A stretch of DNA of 64,000 nt from Agromyces atrinae (GTDB taxonomy: Bacteria > Actinomycetota > Actinomycetes > Actinomycetales > Microbacteriaceae), in NCBI RefSeq assembly GCF_013407835.1, contig NZ_JACCBI010000001.1:1240001-1304000 (forward strand). The letters are read 5' to 3'. The notes under the pieces were generated by a model. It did no database searches. It saw only the letters and a list, made by a program, of their open reading frames with translations, and had not been told where the DNA came from. The position numbers were made by a program, and so were the translations under genes. Below, piece after piece: positions 8,075 through 15,994 of this stretch (within the stretch, counting starts at the first letter, position 1; each line of letters begins with the position of its first letter).

Positions 8075-9304
8075 TCAGAGGGCGACCCCGAACGCCCGCA
8101 GCTCACGCGGCGCAGCGCGGAAGCACTCGAGCGGCACGGCCGCCGACTCGTCTCCCCAGAACGGGAGCGCGATGTGGGCGACGCCGGCGACGTCGATGAG
8201 GGCGTGGTCGAGGATGCGGAGGCCGCCGCGGCGCACGTACTCGAGTGCACGGTCACGGTCGCCCTCGAGGATCAACGCGTAGAGCACCTTGAACTCCGCC
8301 GGAACGTCGAGCCAGATCTCGTCGTCGAACGGCGCGGGCACGCTCGCCGCGAGCTCCTCACGCAGCACGTGCCACGCGGCATCGTCGAGATCGGTCACGG
8401 TCGACGCCGTGATGGCGAAGTCGTTCGAGAGGTACTGCACGAGGCGCGCGCGCACGACCGCAGGCGATGCCTCGACACGGTAGATGTCGAGCACGCGCCG
8501 CGCCGTCGCGAACCGGTCGCGCAGGCTCCCGAGGGCGCGGTACTGCTGCGTCATCGACGAGCCGTCGTCGCGGATGCGCCAGACGACCGTGGGCCGGTGC
8601 AGCACGTCGAACGTCGCGGCGCGGGCGAAGGCGTGGGCCGTGACGATCTGGTCCTGGTAGTGACCGGCCTCGGGGAACGAGAGGCCGGCGCCCTCCCAGA
8701 ACGCCCGTCGATAGACCTTCGACCACTGCACGGCGTTGACCATGGCCTCCGGCCACTCGGCGAGCGTCACCCCACGCCGGTCTGCGGCGTGGGCGTCGAG
8801 CACCCAGAAGGCCGGCGTAGTGCGCTTTGCGCCCTCCAACCGCTCGTAGCTCGCGACGGCGAAGTCGGAGCCCGATGCGCGGAGGGAGGCGAGAGCATCG
8901 CGATAGGCCCCGGCGAGCAGCACGTCGTCACCGTCGAGGAAGGTGACGAACTCTCCGCGCGCTTCGGCGAGCGCGAGGTTCCGCGCGGCGTTCGGCCCGC
9001 GCGACTCGGTGCGCGTGATGACGCGCACGCGCGGGTCGCGGCGGTGCCAGCGTTCGAGAATCGCGGGCGTCGCATCCGTCGAGGCGTCGTCGATGACGAT
9101 GACGTCGAGCCGATCGTGGTCCTGGCCGAGCACCGAACGGAGGCAGGCATCGAGGTACGGTGCCACGTTGTGCACCGGGATGACGACGGAGACGACACCC
9201 TCGCCGCCGATGTTCCCTCGGCGAGCGCGGAGCCGGCCCCGCAGCGCGCGAGCGCGCACGAGCGCGGGCCCCGCCCATCGCCGCGCGACATCGAGAATCG
9301 CCAT
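8075..9304 (-). CDS. Family 2 glycosyltransferase (WcaA-like)
   Basis: A 409-residue protein. A GT-A domain begins at about residue 38 (VVSVVIPVHNVAPYLDAC) and has the nucleotide-binding DDASTDAT (about 77-84) and the metal-binding DGDD (about 124-127). The remaining 200 residues are the acceptor-side and helical region common in teichoic-acid and capsule GT2 enzymes. No membrane segment is evident, so it should work on lipid-linked intermediates at the inner face. AAGGACGGGC before the ATG serves as ribosome-binding site. It is divergent from the CDP-ribitol synthase-like gene, sharing the intergenic region 9305-9430, which hints at use in the same polymer; that is inference. Confidence 0.85.
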   Translation of the reverse strand: MAILDVARRWAGPALVRARALRGRLRARRGNIGGEGVVSVVIPVHNVAPYLDACLRSVLGQDHDRLDVIVIDDASTDATPAILERWHRRDPRVRVITRTESRGPNAARNLALAEARGEFVTFLDGDDVLLAGAYRDALASLRASGSDFAVASYERLEGAKRTTPAFWVLDAHAADRRGVTLAEWPEAMVNAVQWSKVYRRAFWEGAGLSFPEAGHYQDQIVTAHAFARAATFDVLHRPTVVWRIRDDGSSMTQQYRALGSLRDRFATARRVLDIYRVEASPAVVRARLVQYLSNDFAITASTVTDLDDAAWHVLREELAASVPAPFDDEIWLDVPAEFKVLYALILEGDRDRALEYVRRGGLRILDHALIDVAGVAHIALPFWGDESAAVPLECFRAAPRELRAFGVAL

Positions 9305-9377
9305 GCCCGTCCTTCGTCATCGCGGCGTGATCTCCCCGCCGCTCCTCGACCCTAGTCGCCGCGCGAGGCTCGTCCAG

Positions 9378-9383
9378 TAGACT
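9378..9383 (+). promoter_or_regulatory. Putative -10 box of the CDP-ribitol synthase-like gene
   Basis: TAGACT, followed by a leader of about 40 bases with a strong ribosome-binding sequence (CGGAGG, 9415-9420). A minus-strand TAGGGT near 9350 could serve the divergent glycosyltransferase gene. Confidence 0.4.
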
Positions 9384-9430
9384 TCCCGGGTTGCCGGATT
9401 CCACTGGACGGCAGCGGAGGGGGACGACAC

Positions 9431-10828
9431 GTGAGCAGCGGACGACAGCGGAACATCGCGGTCGTCCTCGCCGGCGGCGTCGGAACCCGCGTCGGTCTCG
9501 GCATCCCGAAGCAGCTCATCCGGATCGCCGGTAAGGCGATCGTCGAGCACACCATCGAGGTGCTGAGCGCCCACGAGCGCATCGACGAGGTCATCGTCAT
9601 GATGAACGCCGAGACGATCCACGAGCTCGACTACCTGAAGCTCGATCCTCGGTTCGAGAAGCTCACGGCCATCCTGCCGGGCGGTGCGACGCGCAACGAC
9701 ACCACCGAGCTCGCTCTCGCGGCTCTGCCCACCGAGGGCGACGAGTCGATCACCGTGCTGCTGCACGACGCCGTTCGCCCCTTCATCGACGAGCGCATCA
9801 TCAGCGACTGCATCGACGCGCTCGACACCTATGACGCGGTCGACACGGCGATCCCCTCGGCCGACACGATCATCGAGGTCGATTCCGATCGCCTCATCAC
9901 CGGCATCCCCCCACGGGCGGCGCTTCGCCGCGGCCAGACCCCGCAGGCGTTCCGCCTTCCCGTCATCCGCCGCGCCTACGCGCTCGCCCGCCAGGACCCC
10001 CAGTTCTCGGCGACGGATGACTGCGGCGTCGTCTTCACGTATCTGCCCGACGTCCCGATCTACGTAGTTGACGGTACGCCCGAGAACATGAAGATCACCG
10101 AGCCGCTCGACATCCACATCGCCGACAAGCTCTTCCAGCTGCAGTCGGCCGAGCTCGCGGGCACCGACGCCACTCCCCTGCCCGATCTGACCGGTTCGAA
10201 CATCGTCGTCTTCGGCGGGAGCTCGGGGATCGGCGCAAGCGTCGCCGAACTCGCGCGTGCGGCGGGCGCGACCGTGCACGTGTTCAGCCGCAGCGCGACC
10301 GGAACGGATGTCACGAAGCGGAAGGCCATCCGCGCGGCTCTCGAACTCGCCGAGCGCGACGGGCCGATCGACCACATCGTCGTGACGGCCGGGCTGCTCT
10401 CGCGTTCACCGCTCGCCGACGCCGACCCCGCCGAGCTCCGCAAGATGCTCGAGGTCAACCTCATGGCCCCCGTGAAGATCTCCCAGGAGGCCTACCCCGC
10501 GTTGCACCGCTCCGGCGGCAACCTCGTCTTCTTCACGTCGAGCTCCTACACGCGGGGCCGCGCGTCGTACAGCATGTACTCGGCGACGAAGGCCGCCGTG
10601 GTGAACCTCACGCAGGCACTCGCCGACGAGTGGGGCGACGACGGCATCCGCGTGAACTGCATCAACCCCGAGCGCACGGAGACCCCGATGAGGCAGAAGG
10701 CCTTCGGCGACGAGCCGAGCGACACCCTGCTGGCGGCGAGCAGTGTGGCGCGGGCGACGCTCCGCGTGCTCGACAGCCCCGTCACGGGTCAGGTCATCGA
10801 CGTGCGGCGCGATCACCGCGCCGGCTGA
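9431..10828 (+). CDS. Bifunctional cytidylyltransferase / short-chain reductase (CDP-ribitol synthase-like)
   Basis: A 465-residue fusion. Residues 8-240 are an IspD/TarI-type cytidylyltransferase, with VVLAGGVGTRVG (11-22), PKQL (26-29) and a DAVRP loop (113-117). Residues 253-465 are a short-chain dehydrogenase with NAD(P) motif GGSSGIG (262-268) and catalytic Y383-x-x-x-K387 preceded by Ser 370-372. The architecture is that of Haemophilus Bcs1, which reduces ribulose-5-phosphate to ribitol-5-phosphate and makes CDP-ribitol; human ISPD has the same layout with a degenerate second domain. Here both sites look intact. IspD of isoprenoid synthesis is a single domain, so that role is unlikely. 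GTG start with a strong ribosome-binding site. Its stop abuts the stop of the next, convergent gene. A LicD-family gene, a possible user of CDP-ribitol, lies 0.2 kb away. Confidence 0.85.
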   Translation: MSSGRQRNIAVVLAGGVGTRVGLGIPKQLIRIAGKAIVEHTIEVLSAHERIDEVIVMMNAETIHELDYLKLDPRFEKLTAILPGGATRNDTTELALAALPTEGDESITVLLHDAVRPFIDERIISDCIDALDTYDAVDTAIPSADTIIEVDSDRLITGIPPRAALRRGQTPQAFRLPVIRRAYALARQDPQFSATDDCGVVFTYLPDVPIYVVDGTPENMKITEPLDIHIADKLFQLQSAELAGTDATPLPDLTGSNIVVFGGSSGIGASVAELARAAGATVHVFSRSATGTDVTKRKAIRAALELAERDGPIDHIVVTAGLLSRSPLADADPAELRKMLEVNLMAPVKISQEAYPALHRSGGNLVFFTSSSYTRGRASYSMYSATKAAVVNLTQALADEWGDDGIRVNCINPERTETPMRQKAFGDEPSDTLLAASSVARATLRVLDSPVTGQVIDVRRDHRAG

Positions 10829-11038
10829 TCAGCTGTCGCGGCTGAGGCGGTCGACGACGAGGTCGTAGATCTCGGCGATGCGCTGCGAATCGCGACGCAG
10901 TTCGTCGATCTCGCGACGCAACTGCTCGTTCTCGCGGCTGAGCCGGCGCACCTCCGTCGTCAGGCGCTGCCGCGAGTAGAGTCGCGTGTCCTTCGCCTCG
11001 GAGATCTTGCGGCTGATGCCGTCGAGGGGCTTCGTCAT
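10829..11038 (-). CDS. Small coiled-coil protein (69 residues), function unknown
   Basis: A charged, almost fully helical protein. Residues 20-65 show heptad spacing of Leu/Val/Ile (LTTEVRRLSRENEQLRREI), predicting a parallel coiled coil. No signal peptide or membrane segment. Its ATG overlaps the stop of the upstream LicD-methyltransferase gene by four bases (ATGA), so the two are translationally coupled and the small protein is probably a scaffold or oligomerisation partner of a glycan enzyme. Small coiled-coil proteins of this kind recur beside glycosyltransferase genes in actinobacteria. I cannot assign a function. Confidence 0.7.
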   Translation of the reverse strand: MTKPLDGISRKISEAKDTRLYSRQRLTTEVRRLSRENEQLRREIDELRRDSQRIAEIYDLVVDRLSRDS

Positions 11039-12630
11039 CGATTCGGCCCTTCGTGTTCGTCGGTGTTCGTCGCGGTATCGCTCCGGCGCAGGAGCACGGT
11101 CGCCATGGTGCGCGTTCCGTGCAGGTCGCGCACCGGGGCGGCGGCGATCAGTTCACAGACTATCCCGAAGCGCGCGGCCTCTTCTTCGACCCAGTCGAGG
11201 GGCAGGTGCCACGACGACGGGTCCTCGTGGCGCAGCCAGCGCGCCTCGTCGGTCGGGAACGACGCCCAGGCGAAGCCGCCGTGACGCAGCGCCTGTCGCA
11301 GCAGGAGGAAGATGTTGGCCCGGCCGTCGAGGCCGATGCTGTGCAGCACGTTCGACAGCAGCAGGTGAACCGGCGCACCGGCGGCGAACGACCGCACGTC
11401 GACGGCGAGGTCGAGCACGTCGCGTCGATCGACGAAGTTGATGCGCCGGTAGTCGACCCGTCCTCCCGCGAGACGAGCGCGGTGCAGGGCCGCGCCGCTG
11501 AAGTCCGCCGCGATCACGTGGTGGCCCCGGGCCGCGAGCTCGCGACTGATCTCGCCCCGCCCGCACCCGAGGTCGACGACGACGGATGACGCGGGCAGAC
11601 GTGCCGCGAGCCCCTCGGCGTCAGCGGTGACGGGAGCGACGATCTCGCCCGATTCGACGGCGTCGTCCCAGAAGGTGCGGAACTGGTCGAAGACCCCGAA
11701 CCAGTTCTCGAATCGGCGGGTCGTCGCGCGCGGAACGTGGAAGTGGAAGGCGGGGTCGGGCTCGCGCCATGAGGCGCCGTAGCAGAGCGCGAGCCATGCG
11801 GCGGGGTTCGCGACGGAGGGGAAGGCGGTGCCGGCGATGTCGACCTCGCCGAACGGGAAGATGTCGCTCTCGGCGAGCATGCCTCTCATCGCGAACGGCT
11901 GGTTGTAGACGCCGTCCTTGTGGAAGCCCGTGAAGATGTCGACGTAGTGGCTGAGGGTTCCGTCGTCGGAGTGAAAAGGGACCTGCACATGAGCCGTGCT
12001 GTGCCGGATCGGCGCGTAGCCCGCCGCCTCGAGGTCGCGGCAGAGGGCGTAGCAGTGCACGGCGAGGTCGGCGGGAGAATCGGCATCGAGGTGCACGGCG
12101 AGATCGAAGTCGTCGTCGTGCGGCAGGAGGTCACCCGACCGGATGGCACCGAGCAGGCTCCCGCTCGTGACGACGACGGCCCAGCCCGCGGCCTGCAGGA
12201 CGTCGACGATGCTCCGCCCGTCGGCGATCAGTCGGTCGTGCACGCTCGAATCGCTCGCCGAACGGGCGAGTCTGCCCCACTTCGTGAGCATCAGCGGCTC
12301 GCCGCGATCGTTGACGAGTGAGATCGGTTCGTCGAGGGCGCCGATCTGCACGGCACCCGATGCGATGACGTCATCGCCGTCGCTGCGCCGCACGCCGAGC
12401 TCACCGCTCCCGACGAGCCGCTCGGCGAGCGGACGGGGCCACGCGAGATAGCTCGTCCCGTTGCGGCGAGGCGTGGGCGCGTAGGTCGACCAGATGCGGC
12501 GGCCGTCGAGCAGAATGTCGATGGAATCGCCCGGCTCGATGAGGGTGCTCGCGAACGTCACTCCGGAATGATCGGCCGCAATCGATCCGATCGGGAGGCG
12601 TCCGGCCCCCTTCGTTCGGAGTGCTGGCAT
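11035..12630 (-). CDS. LicD-family phosphotransferase fused to a SAM methyltransferase
   Basis: A 531-residue fusion. Residues 1-105 look like a beta-rich N-terminal domain. Residues 130-290 are LicD-like, with GSLLGAIRSG (157-166) and HDDDFDLAV (171-179) matching the conserved nucleotidyltransferase-fold core in which Asp residues bind metal. LicD relatives transfer phosphocholine, and the related fukutin/FKRP transfer ribitol-5-phosphate from CDP-ribitol. Residues 345-531 are a Rossmann methyltransferase (VVDLGCGRGE, 351-360). The neighbour at 9431 should make a CDP-alditol, so this enzyme may add ribitol-phosphate and methylate the glycan or alditol; that is inference. A TAGGCT box ends 6 bases before the ATG, overlapping the upstream gene's stop, and there is no ribosome-binding site, which suggests a leaderless internal promoter. 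Confidence 0.8.
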   Translation of the reverse strand: MPALRTKGAGRLPIGSIAADHSGVTFASTLIEPGDSIDILLDGRRIWSTYAPTPRRNGTSYLAWPRPLAERLVGSGELGVRRSDGDDVIASGAVQIGALDEPISLVNDRGEPLMLTKWGRLARSASDSSVHDRLIADGRSIVDVLQAAGWAVVVTSGSLLGAIRSGDLLPHDDDFDLAVHLDADSPADLAVHCYALCRDLEAAGYAPIRHSTAHVQVPFHSDDGTLSHYVDIFTGFHKDGVYNQPFAMRGMLAESDIFPFGEVDIAGTAFPSVANPAAWLALCYGASWREPDPAFHFHVPRATTRRFENWFGVFDQFRTFWDDAVESGEIVAPVTADAEGLAARLPASSVVVDLGCGRGEISRELAARGHHVIAADFSGAALHRARLAGGRVDYRRINFVDRRDVLDLAVDVRSFAAGAPVHLLLSNVLHSIGLDGRANIFLLLRQALRHGGFAWASFPTDEARWLRHEDPSSWHLPLDWVEEEAARFGIVCELIAAAPVRDLHGTRTMATVLLRRSDTATNTDEHEGPNR

Positions 12631-12636
12631 GCGACC

Positions 12637-12642
12637 AGCCTA
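12637..12642 (-). promoter_or_regulatory. Putative leaderless-type -10 box
   Basis: TAGGCT ends 6 bases before the ATG at 12630 and overlaps the stop codon of the upstream methyltransferase gene. Spacing fits a transcript starting at the A of the start codon. Confidence 0.4.
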
Positions 12643-13287
12643 TGCGGAGACGACGGAAGGGGCTTTCCGCGCGACGACCTCGAACTGGTTGAACGTGAAG
12701 ACGTGGCCGATCGGGCGCGGGAACGGGAACGAGTAGTCGCGCTCGATCTCGAGGTCGAAGCGCTCGCAGACATCCCGCAGTCCCTGGGAGTCGACGAAGT
12801 GCACGTGCGTCGGGTCCGAGCGGTAGCCCGCCTCCTGCGGCGTGATGAAGCACACCCGCCCGCCGGGCTTGAGGAACGGAAGGTAGAGGGAGACGAGGTC
12901 GAAGCCCTCGTCACGACCCATGTGCTCGAGCACGTGGGCGAAGAGGAGGGAGTCGAAGCTCTCGGGCACGGCGTGCTCGGACGCGAGGAAGCCCTCGATC
13001 GTGTAGGCCGTGAGGCCGCGCGAGCGTGCGACGGCGATCGATTCGGCGTTGTGGTCGACGCCGACGCCGCCCTCGAGGTTCAAGAGGTTGCGCCCGAGCC
13101 CGCACCCGACGTCAAGCGTGTGACCGAGGTCGAGCCGCTTCAGATCCCAACGGTAGGGCGCCTGGACGTCGAGGTTCTTCCGGAGCCAGCCCCGCTTCTC
13201 GTGGGCGAGCAACCGATCGGTGTACCCCGCCCCTTCGGTCGAGCGCAGCTCGCGCTCGGCTCGGTCGGCATCATCGCGGGTTCCCAT
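12640..13287 (-). CDS. Class I SAM-dependent methyltransferase
   Basis: A 215-residue protein with a standard methyltransferase core: motif I LDVGCGLGRNLLNL (about 57-70), acidic motif II GVDHN (about 75-79), and FAHVLEHMG (about 116-124), the FxxVLEH motif of the UbiE/methyltransferase-11 group. It probably methylates a sugar, alditol or lipid-linked intermediate, as it sits directly before the LicD-methyltransferase fusion. The first 45 residues are helical and may bind the acceptor. A TATCGT box (13294-13299) lies 6 bases before the ATG, so the mRNA may be leaderless. The substrate is unknown. Confidence 0.85.
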   Translation of the reverse strand: MGTRDDADRAERELRSTEGAGYTDRLLAHEKRGWLRKNLDVQAPYRWDLKRLDLGHTLDVGCGLGRNLLNLEGGVGVDHNAESIAVARSRGLTAYTIEGFLASEHAVPESFDSLLFAHVLEHMGRDEGFDLVSLYLPFLKPGGRVCFITPQEAGYRSDPTHVHFVDSQGLRDVCERFDLEIERDYSFPFPRPIGHVFTFNQFEVVARKAPSVVSA

Positions 13288-13337
13288 GACTCGACGATAT
13301 CAACGAGTCGACAGGGTGAGCGCGCTAGCCTGGCTTC
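13288..13337. promoter_or_regulatory. Compact divergent leaderless promoters
   Basis: This 50-base gap carries TATCGT on the minus strand (13294-13299) and TAGCCT on the plus strand (13326-13331). Each ends 6 bases before its ATG (13287 and 13338). Neither gene has a ribosome-binding sequence, so both should give leaderless mRNAs. No TTGACA-like -35 is evident. Confidence 0.45.
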
Positions 13338-14642
13338 ATGACACCTGCGCACCGACGCCTCGCCGTGCGCGCGTTCTCGGTCCTCCTCTTCTTCACGGTG
13401 CTCGCCGGACAGTTCTGGCGCAACCTGCTCGGGTGGTGGGGGTTCGGGGTCATCGCCGGGCTGCTGACCATCGGCGCGGTCGTCCTGCTCGTCCGCGAGA
13501 AGCCGGAGTGGTCGTGGCGGCGCTCCCCCAAGGGCGTGGCCGCGTTCCTCATCGTCGCCGCGCTGTCGATCGCGTGGTCGCACTACCCGGCCGCGAGCGC
13601 ACTCGGAGTGGGCCTGACGGTCGCCACCACCATCGCCGCGGTCTTCGTCGGACTGTGCCTCAGCTGGGCCGAGTTCCTCCGCGCACTCGGCAACGCCCTG
13701 CGGTGGATCCTCGGGCTCTCGCTCCTCTTCGAACTCGGCGTGGCACTCGTCGTGCGCGGGCCGCTCCTGCCGAACTTCGTCTCGTACGAGGGCGAGAAGA
13801 TCCCCATGGCGTTCTACTGGTCGCGGGGGCTCCTCTTCGACGGCGGACCGATCGAGGGGATCGTCGCGAGTCGGAACCTCCTCGGCTTCATCGCCCTGCT
13901 CGCCCTCATCGTGTTCGGCATCCAGCTCGCTGCGAAGACCGTGCAGCGTCGGTGGGGCATCACCTGGCTCGTGATCGCCGCCGTGAGCTTCGTGCTCACG
14001 CGTTCGGCGACCGTGACACTGGCGGCGGTCGTCGTGCTCGCGGCGCTCGGGTTCGCCCTGTGGGCGCGTCACCGCGGCCCCCGGCGTCGGGGCGTCGTCT
14101 ATCTGACCGCGGGTGCGGCCCTCGTGGCATCCATCGCCGCACTGACCCTCGGCTGGAACCTCCTGCTCTCGATCTTCGGCAAGAGCGACGACCTGACCGG
14201 CCGATTCGACATCTGGGCGGCCGTCAGCGGGCTCGCTTCCGAGCGGCCCCTCGCCGGGTGGGGCTGGATCGGCTACTGGGCCCCCTGGGTCGATCCGTTC
14301 GACTCGCTCGCCGAGCGGAAGGGCGTCCTCTACCTCCAGGCTCACAACGCTTGGCTCGACGTCTGGTTCCAGCTCGGAATCATCGGACTCGTCGTCTTCG
14401 CCGCGATCGTCATCCCCGCCCTCTGGCGCTCCTGGTTCCTGGCGGTCGACACCGCCTACGACGGCCGCGGGGCGGCATTGCCGCCGCGCGCGAGCGCCCT
14501 GCTCCCCCTCCTCGTCCTCGCCGCGCTCATCGCCCAGAGCCTCGCCGAGAGCCGCATCCTCGTCGAGGGCGGCTGGGTGCTCCTCGTCGCCGTCGCGTTC
14601 CTCACGAAGCGACGGCAGCTGAGCGGAGAGGCGATGCCCTAG
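13338..14642 (+). CDS. O-antigen ligase/polymerase (Wzy/WaaL superfamily) membrane protein
   Basis: A 434-residue protein with about ten to twelve membrane segments. The large periplasm-side loop and C-terminal signature are those of the Wzy_C/O-antigen-ligase family: SRNLLGFIALLALIVFG (about 176-192), TGRFDIWAAV (about 288-297) and HNAWLDVWFQLGIIGLVVF (about 337-355). Such proteins polymerise undecaprenyl-linked repeat units or ligate them to an acceptor outside the membrane. A similar protein follows after 4 bases, so the pair is co-transcribed; one may be polymerase and the other ligase. Translation probably starts on a leaderless mRNA. Confidence 0.85.
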   Translation: MTPAHRRLAVRAFSVLLFFTVLAGQFWRNLLGWWGFGVIAGLLTIGAVVLLVREKPEWSWRRSPKGVAAFLIVAALSIAWSHYPAASALGVGLTVATTIAAVFVGLCLSWAEFLRALGNALRWILGLSLLFELGVALVVRGPLLPNFVSYEGEKIPMAFYWSRGLLFDGGPIEGIVASRNLLGFIALLALIVFGIQLAAKTVQRRWGITWLVIAAVSFVLTRSATVTLAAVVVLAALGFALWARHRGPRRRGVVYLTAGAALVASIAALTLGWNLLLSIFGKSDDLTGRFDIWAAVSGLASERPLAGWGWIGYWAPWVDPFDSLAERKGVLYLQAHNAWLDVWFQLGIIGLVVFAAIVIPALWRSWFLAVDTAYDGRGAALPPRASALLPLLVLAALIAQSLAESRILVEGGWVLLVAVAFLTKRRQLSGEAMP

Positions 14643-14646
14643 ACGC

Positions 14647-15942
14647 ATGAGCGATCGGTCTCCCCTCCGCCTGCCCGGCGCCCTCCTCGAACTCCTCGAA
14701 TCGGCGCGCTTCACACACGTGCTGACCGTCGTCGCCATCGGTGTCGCGTTCTCGACTCACCTGATCCGCGGCCTCGCGGGCTGGCCGGCGCTCATCGCGA
14801 TCGTGAGCGGACTCGTCGTGCTCGCGGCCGCGCAAATGTGGCTGCGGCGCGACCAGCTCGAGTGGTCCGGAGCCCTGCCGATCTCGGTCGTGCTCTTCGC
14901 GGGGTGGGCAGCGCTGTCGGTCTTCTGGTCGGAGACGACCTTCATCTCGGCGGGCCGCATCGGCTACCTCCTGGCCTTCGGCGCGCTCGGCTTCTTCATC
15001 GCCGTCACCCGCGACACCATCCAGATCGTGCGGCCCGTCGGCGACGTGCTCCGCCTGCTCCTCCTGCTCTCGATCGTGCTCGAGATCGTCTCGGGTCTGC
15101 TCATCGATCAGCCGATCCCGTTCCTCGGCATCGAGGGCGACCTCGCCACCCTCGGCCCGCTGCAGGGCGTCTTCGGCACCCGCAACGAACTCGGCTTCGC
15201 CGCGCTCATCGCCCTCATCACGTTCTCGATCGAGACGGCGACGCGCTCGATCCCGCGGCCGCTCGGCCGGGCATCCCTCGTCCTCGCCGCCGCCCTGCTG
15301 CTGCTGTCGCGCTCCCCCGTCGCGATCGGCATCGTCGCGATCGTCGCGGTGGCCGCACTCGCGCTCTTCGGAATCCGCCGCGTTCCCGCGGCGTCCCGCT
15401 GGATCGCCCAGGTCTCGCTCCTCAGCGTCATCCTCGTCGGCGGCCTCATCGCGTGGCTCGCGCGGGCACGAGTGATCGACCTGCTGAACGCGGGCAGCGA
15501 GTTCGAGGTGCGCCTGCAGCTGTGGCAGACGATGGACCGCTTCGCCCCGCCCGACCCGCTGCTCGGCTGGGGCTTCGTCGGCACGTGGCCGACGTCGGTT
15601 CCGTACATGCTCATCGACATCGCGACGGGGCGCGCGAACGCGACGGGCCTGAACGCCTTCGTCGACGTCACCTACCAGCTCGGCTACGTCGGAGTGGTCG
15701 GCTTCGTGGTTCTCGTCGGTCTCGCCCTCGTGCGCTCGTGGCTGCTCGCCTCGACCAAACGCAGCATCGTCTACGTGTGGACCGCCCTCGTCCTCGTCGC
15801 CCTCGCGACGGTGTCGCTCCTCGAGAGCACGACGATCTTCGACCTCGGGTGGATGCTGCTCGTCATCTGCGCGATCAAGGCCTCGCGAGACATGAGCTGG
15901 CGCGACGCCCTGCGCGTGCCGCCGCCCGCTCCGCGCGCCTGA
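14647..15942 (+). CDS. Second O-antigen ligase/polymerase (Wzy/WaaL superfamily) protein
   Basis: A 431-residue polytopic membrane protein paralogous in layout to the one just upstream: GTRNELGFAALIALITFS (about 177-194), EVRLQLWQTMDRF (about 286-298) and a C-terminal NAFVDVTYQLGYVGVVGF block. The Asn-x-Asp-x5-G pattern replaces the HNxWL of its neighbour. It is expected to act on lipid-linked glycans at the outer membrane face. With two flippases in the locus, two such enzymes would fit two separate repeat-unit polymers, or a polymerase plus ligase pair for one polymer. ATG chosen because upstream sequence is occupied by the preceding stop. Confidence 0.85.
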   Translation: MSDRSPLRLPGALLELLESARFTHVLTVVAIGVAFSTHLIRGLAGWPALIAIVSGLVVLAAAQMWLRRDQLEWSGALPISVVLFAGWAALSVFWSETTFISAGRIGYLLAFGALGFFIAVTRDTIQIVRPVGDVLRLLLLLSIVLEIVSGLLIDQPIPFLGIEGDLATLGPLQGVFGTRNELGFAALIALITFSIETATRSIPRPLGRASLVLAAALLLLSRSPVAIGIVAIVAVAALALFGIRRVPAASRWIAQVSLLSVILVGGLIAWLARARVIDLLNAGSEFEVRLQLWQTMDRFAPPDPLLGWGFVGTWPTSVPYMLIDIATGRANATGLNAFVDVTYQLGYVGVVGFVVLVGLALVRSWLLASTKRSIVYVWTALVLVALATVSLLESTTIFDLGWMLLVICAIKASRDMSWRDALRVPPPAPRA

Positions 15943-15970
15943 GGGGCGACCCAGGGCCTCGGGGCGACCC
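15943..15970 (+). repeat. Short direct repeat in an intergenic gap
   Basis: The 10-mer GGGGCGACCC occurs at 15943-15952 and 15961-15970 between two tandem genes. The role is unknown; it may be a simple duplication. Confidence 0.4.
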
Positions 15971-15994
15971 GGCTCTCAGGGGCGCTGTGGCACG

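Noticed and set aside
9431..10150. IspD of the isoprenoid pathway
   Set aside because: The cytidylyltransferase is fused to an intact short-chain reductase and lies beside a LicD gene, so a CDP-alditol synthase is more likely. An IspD function cannot be wholly excluded.
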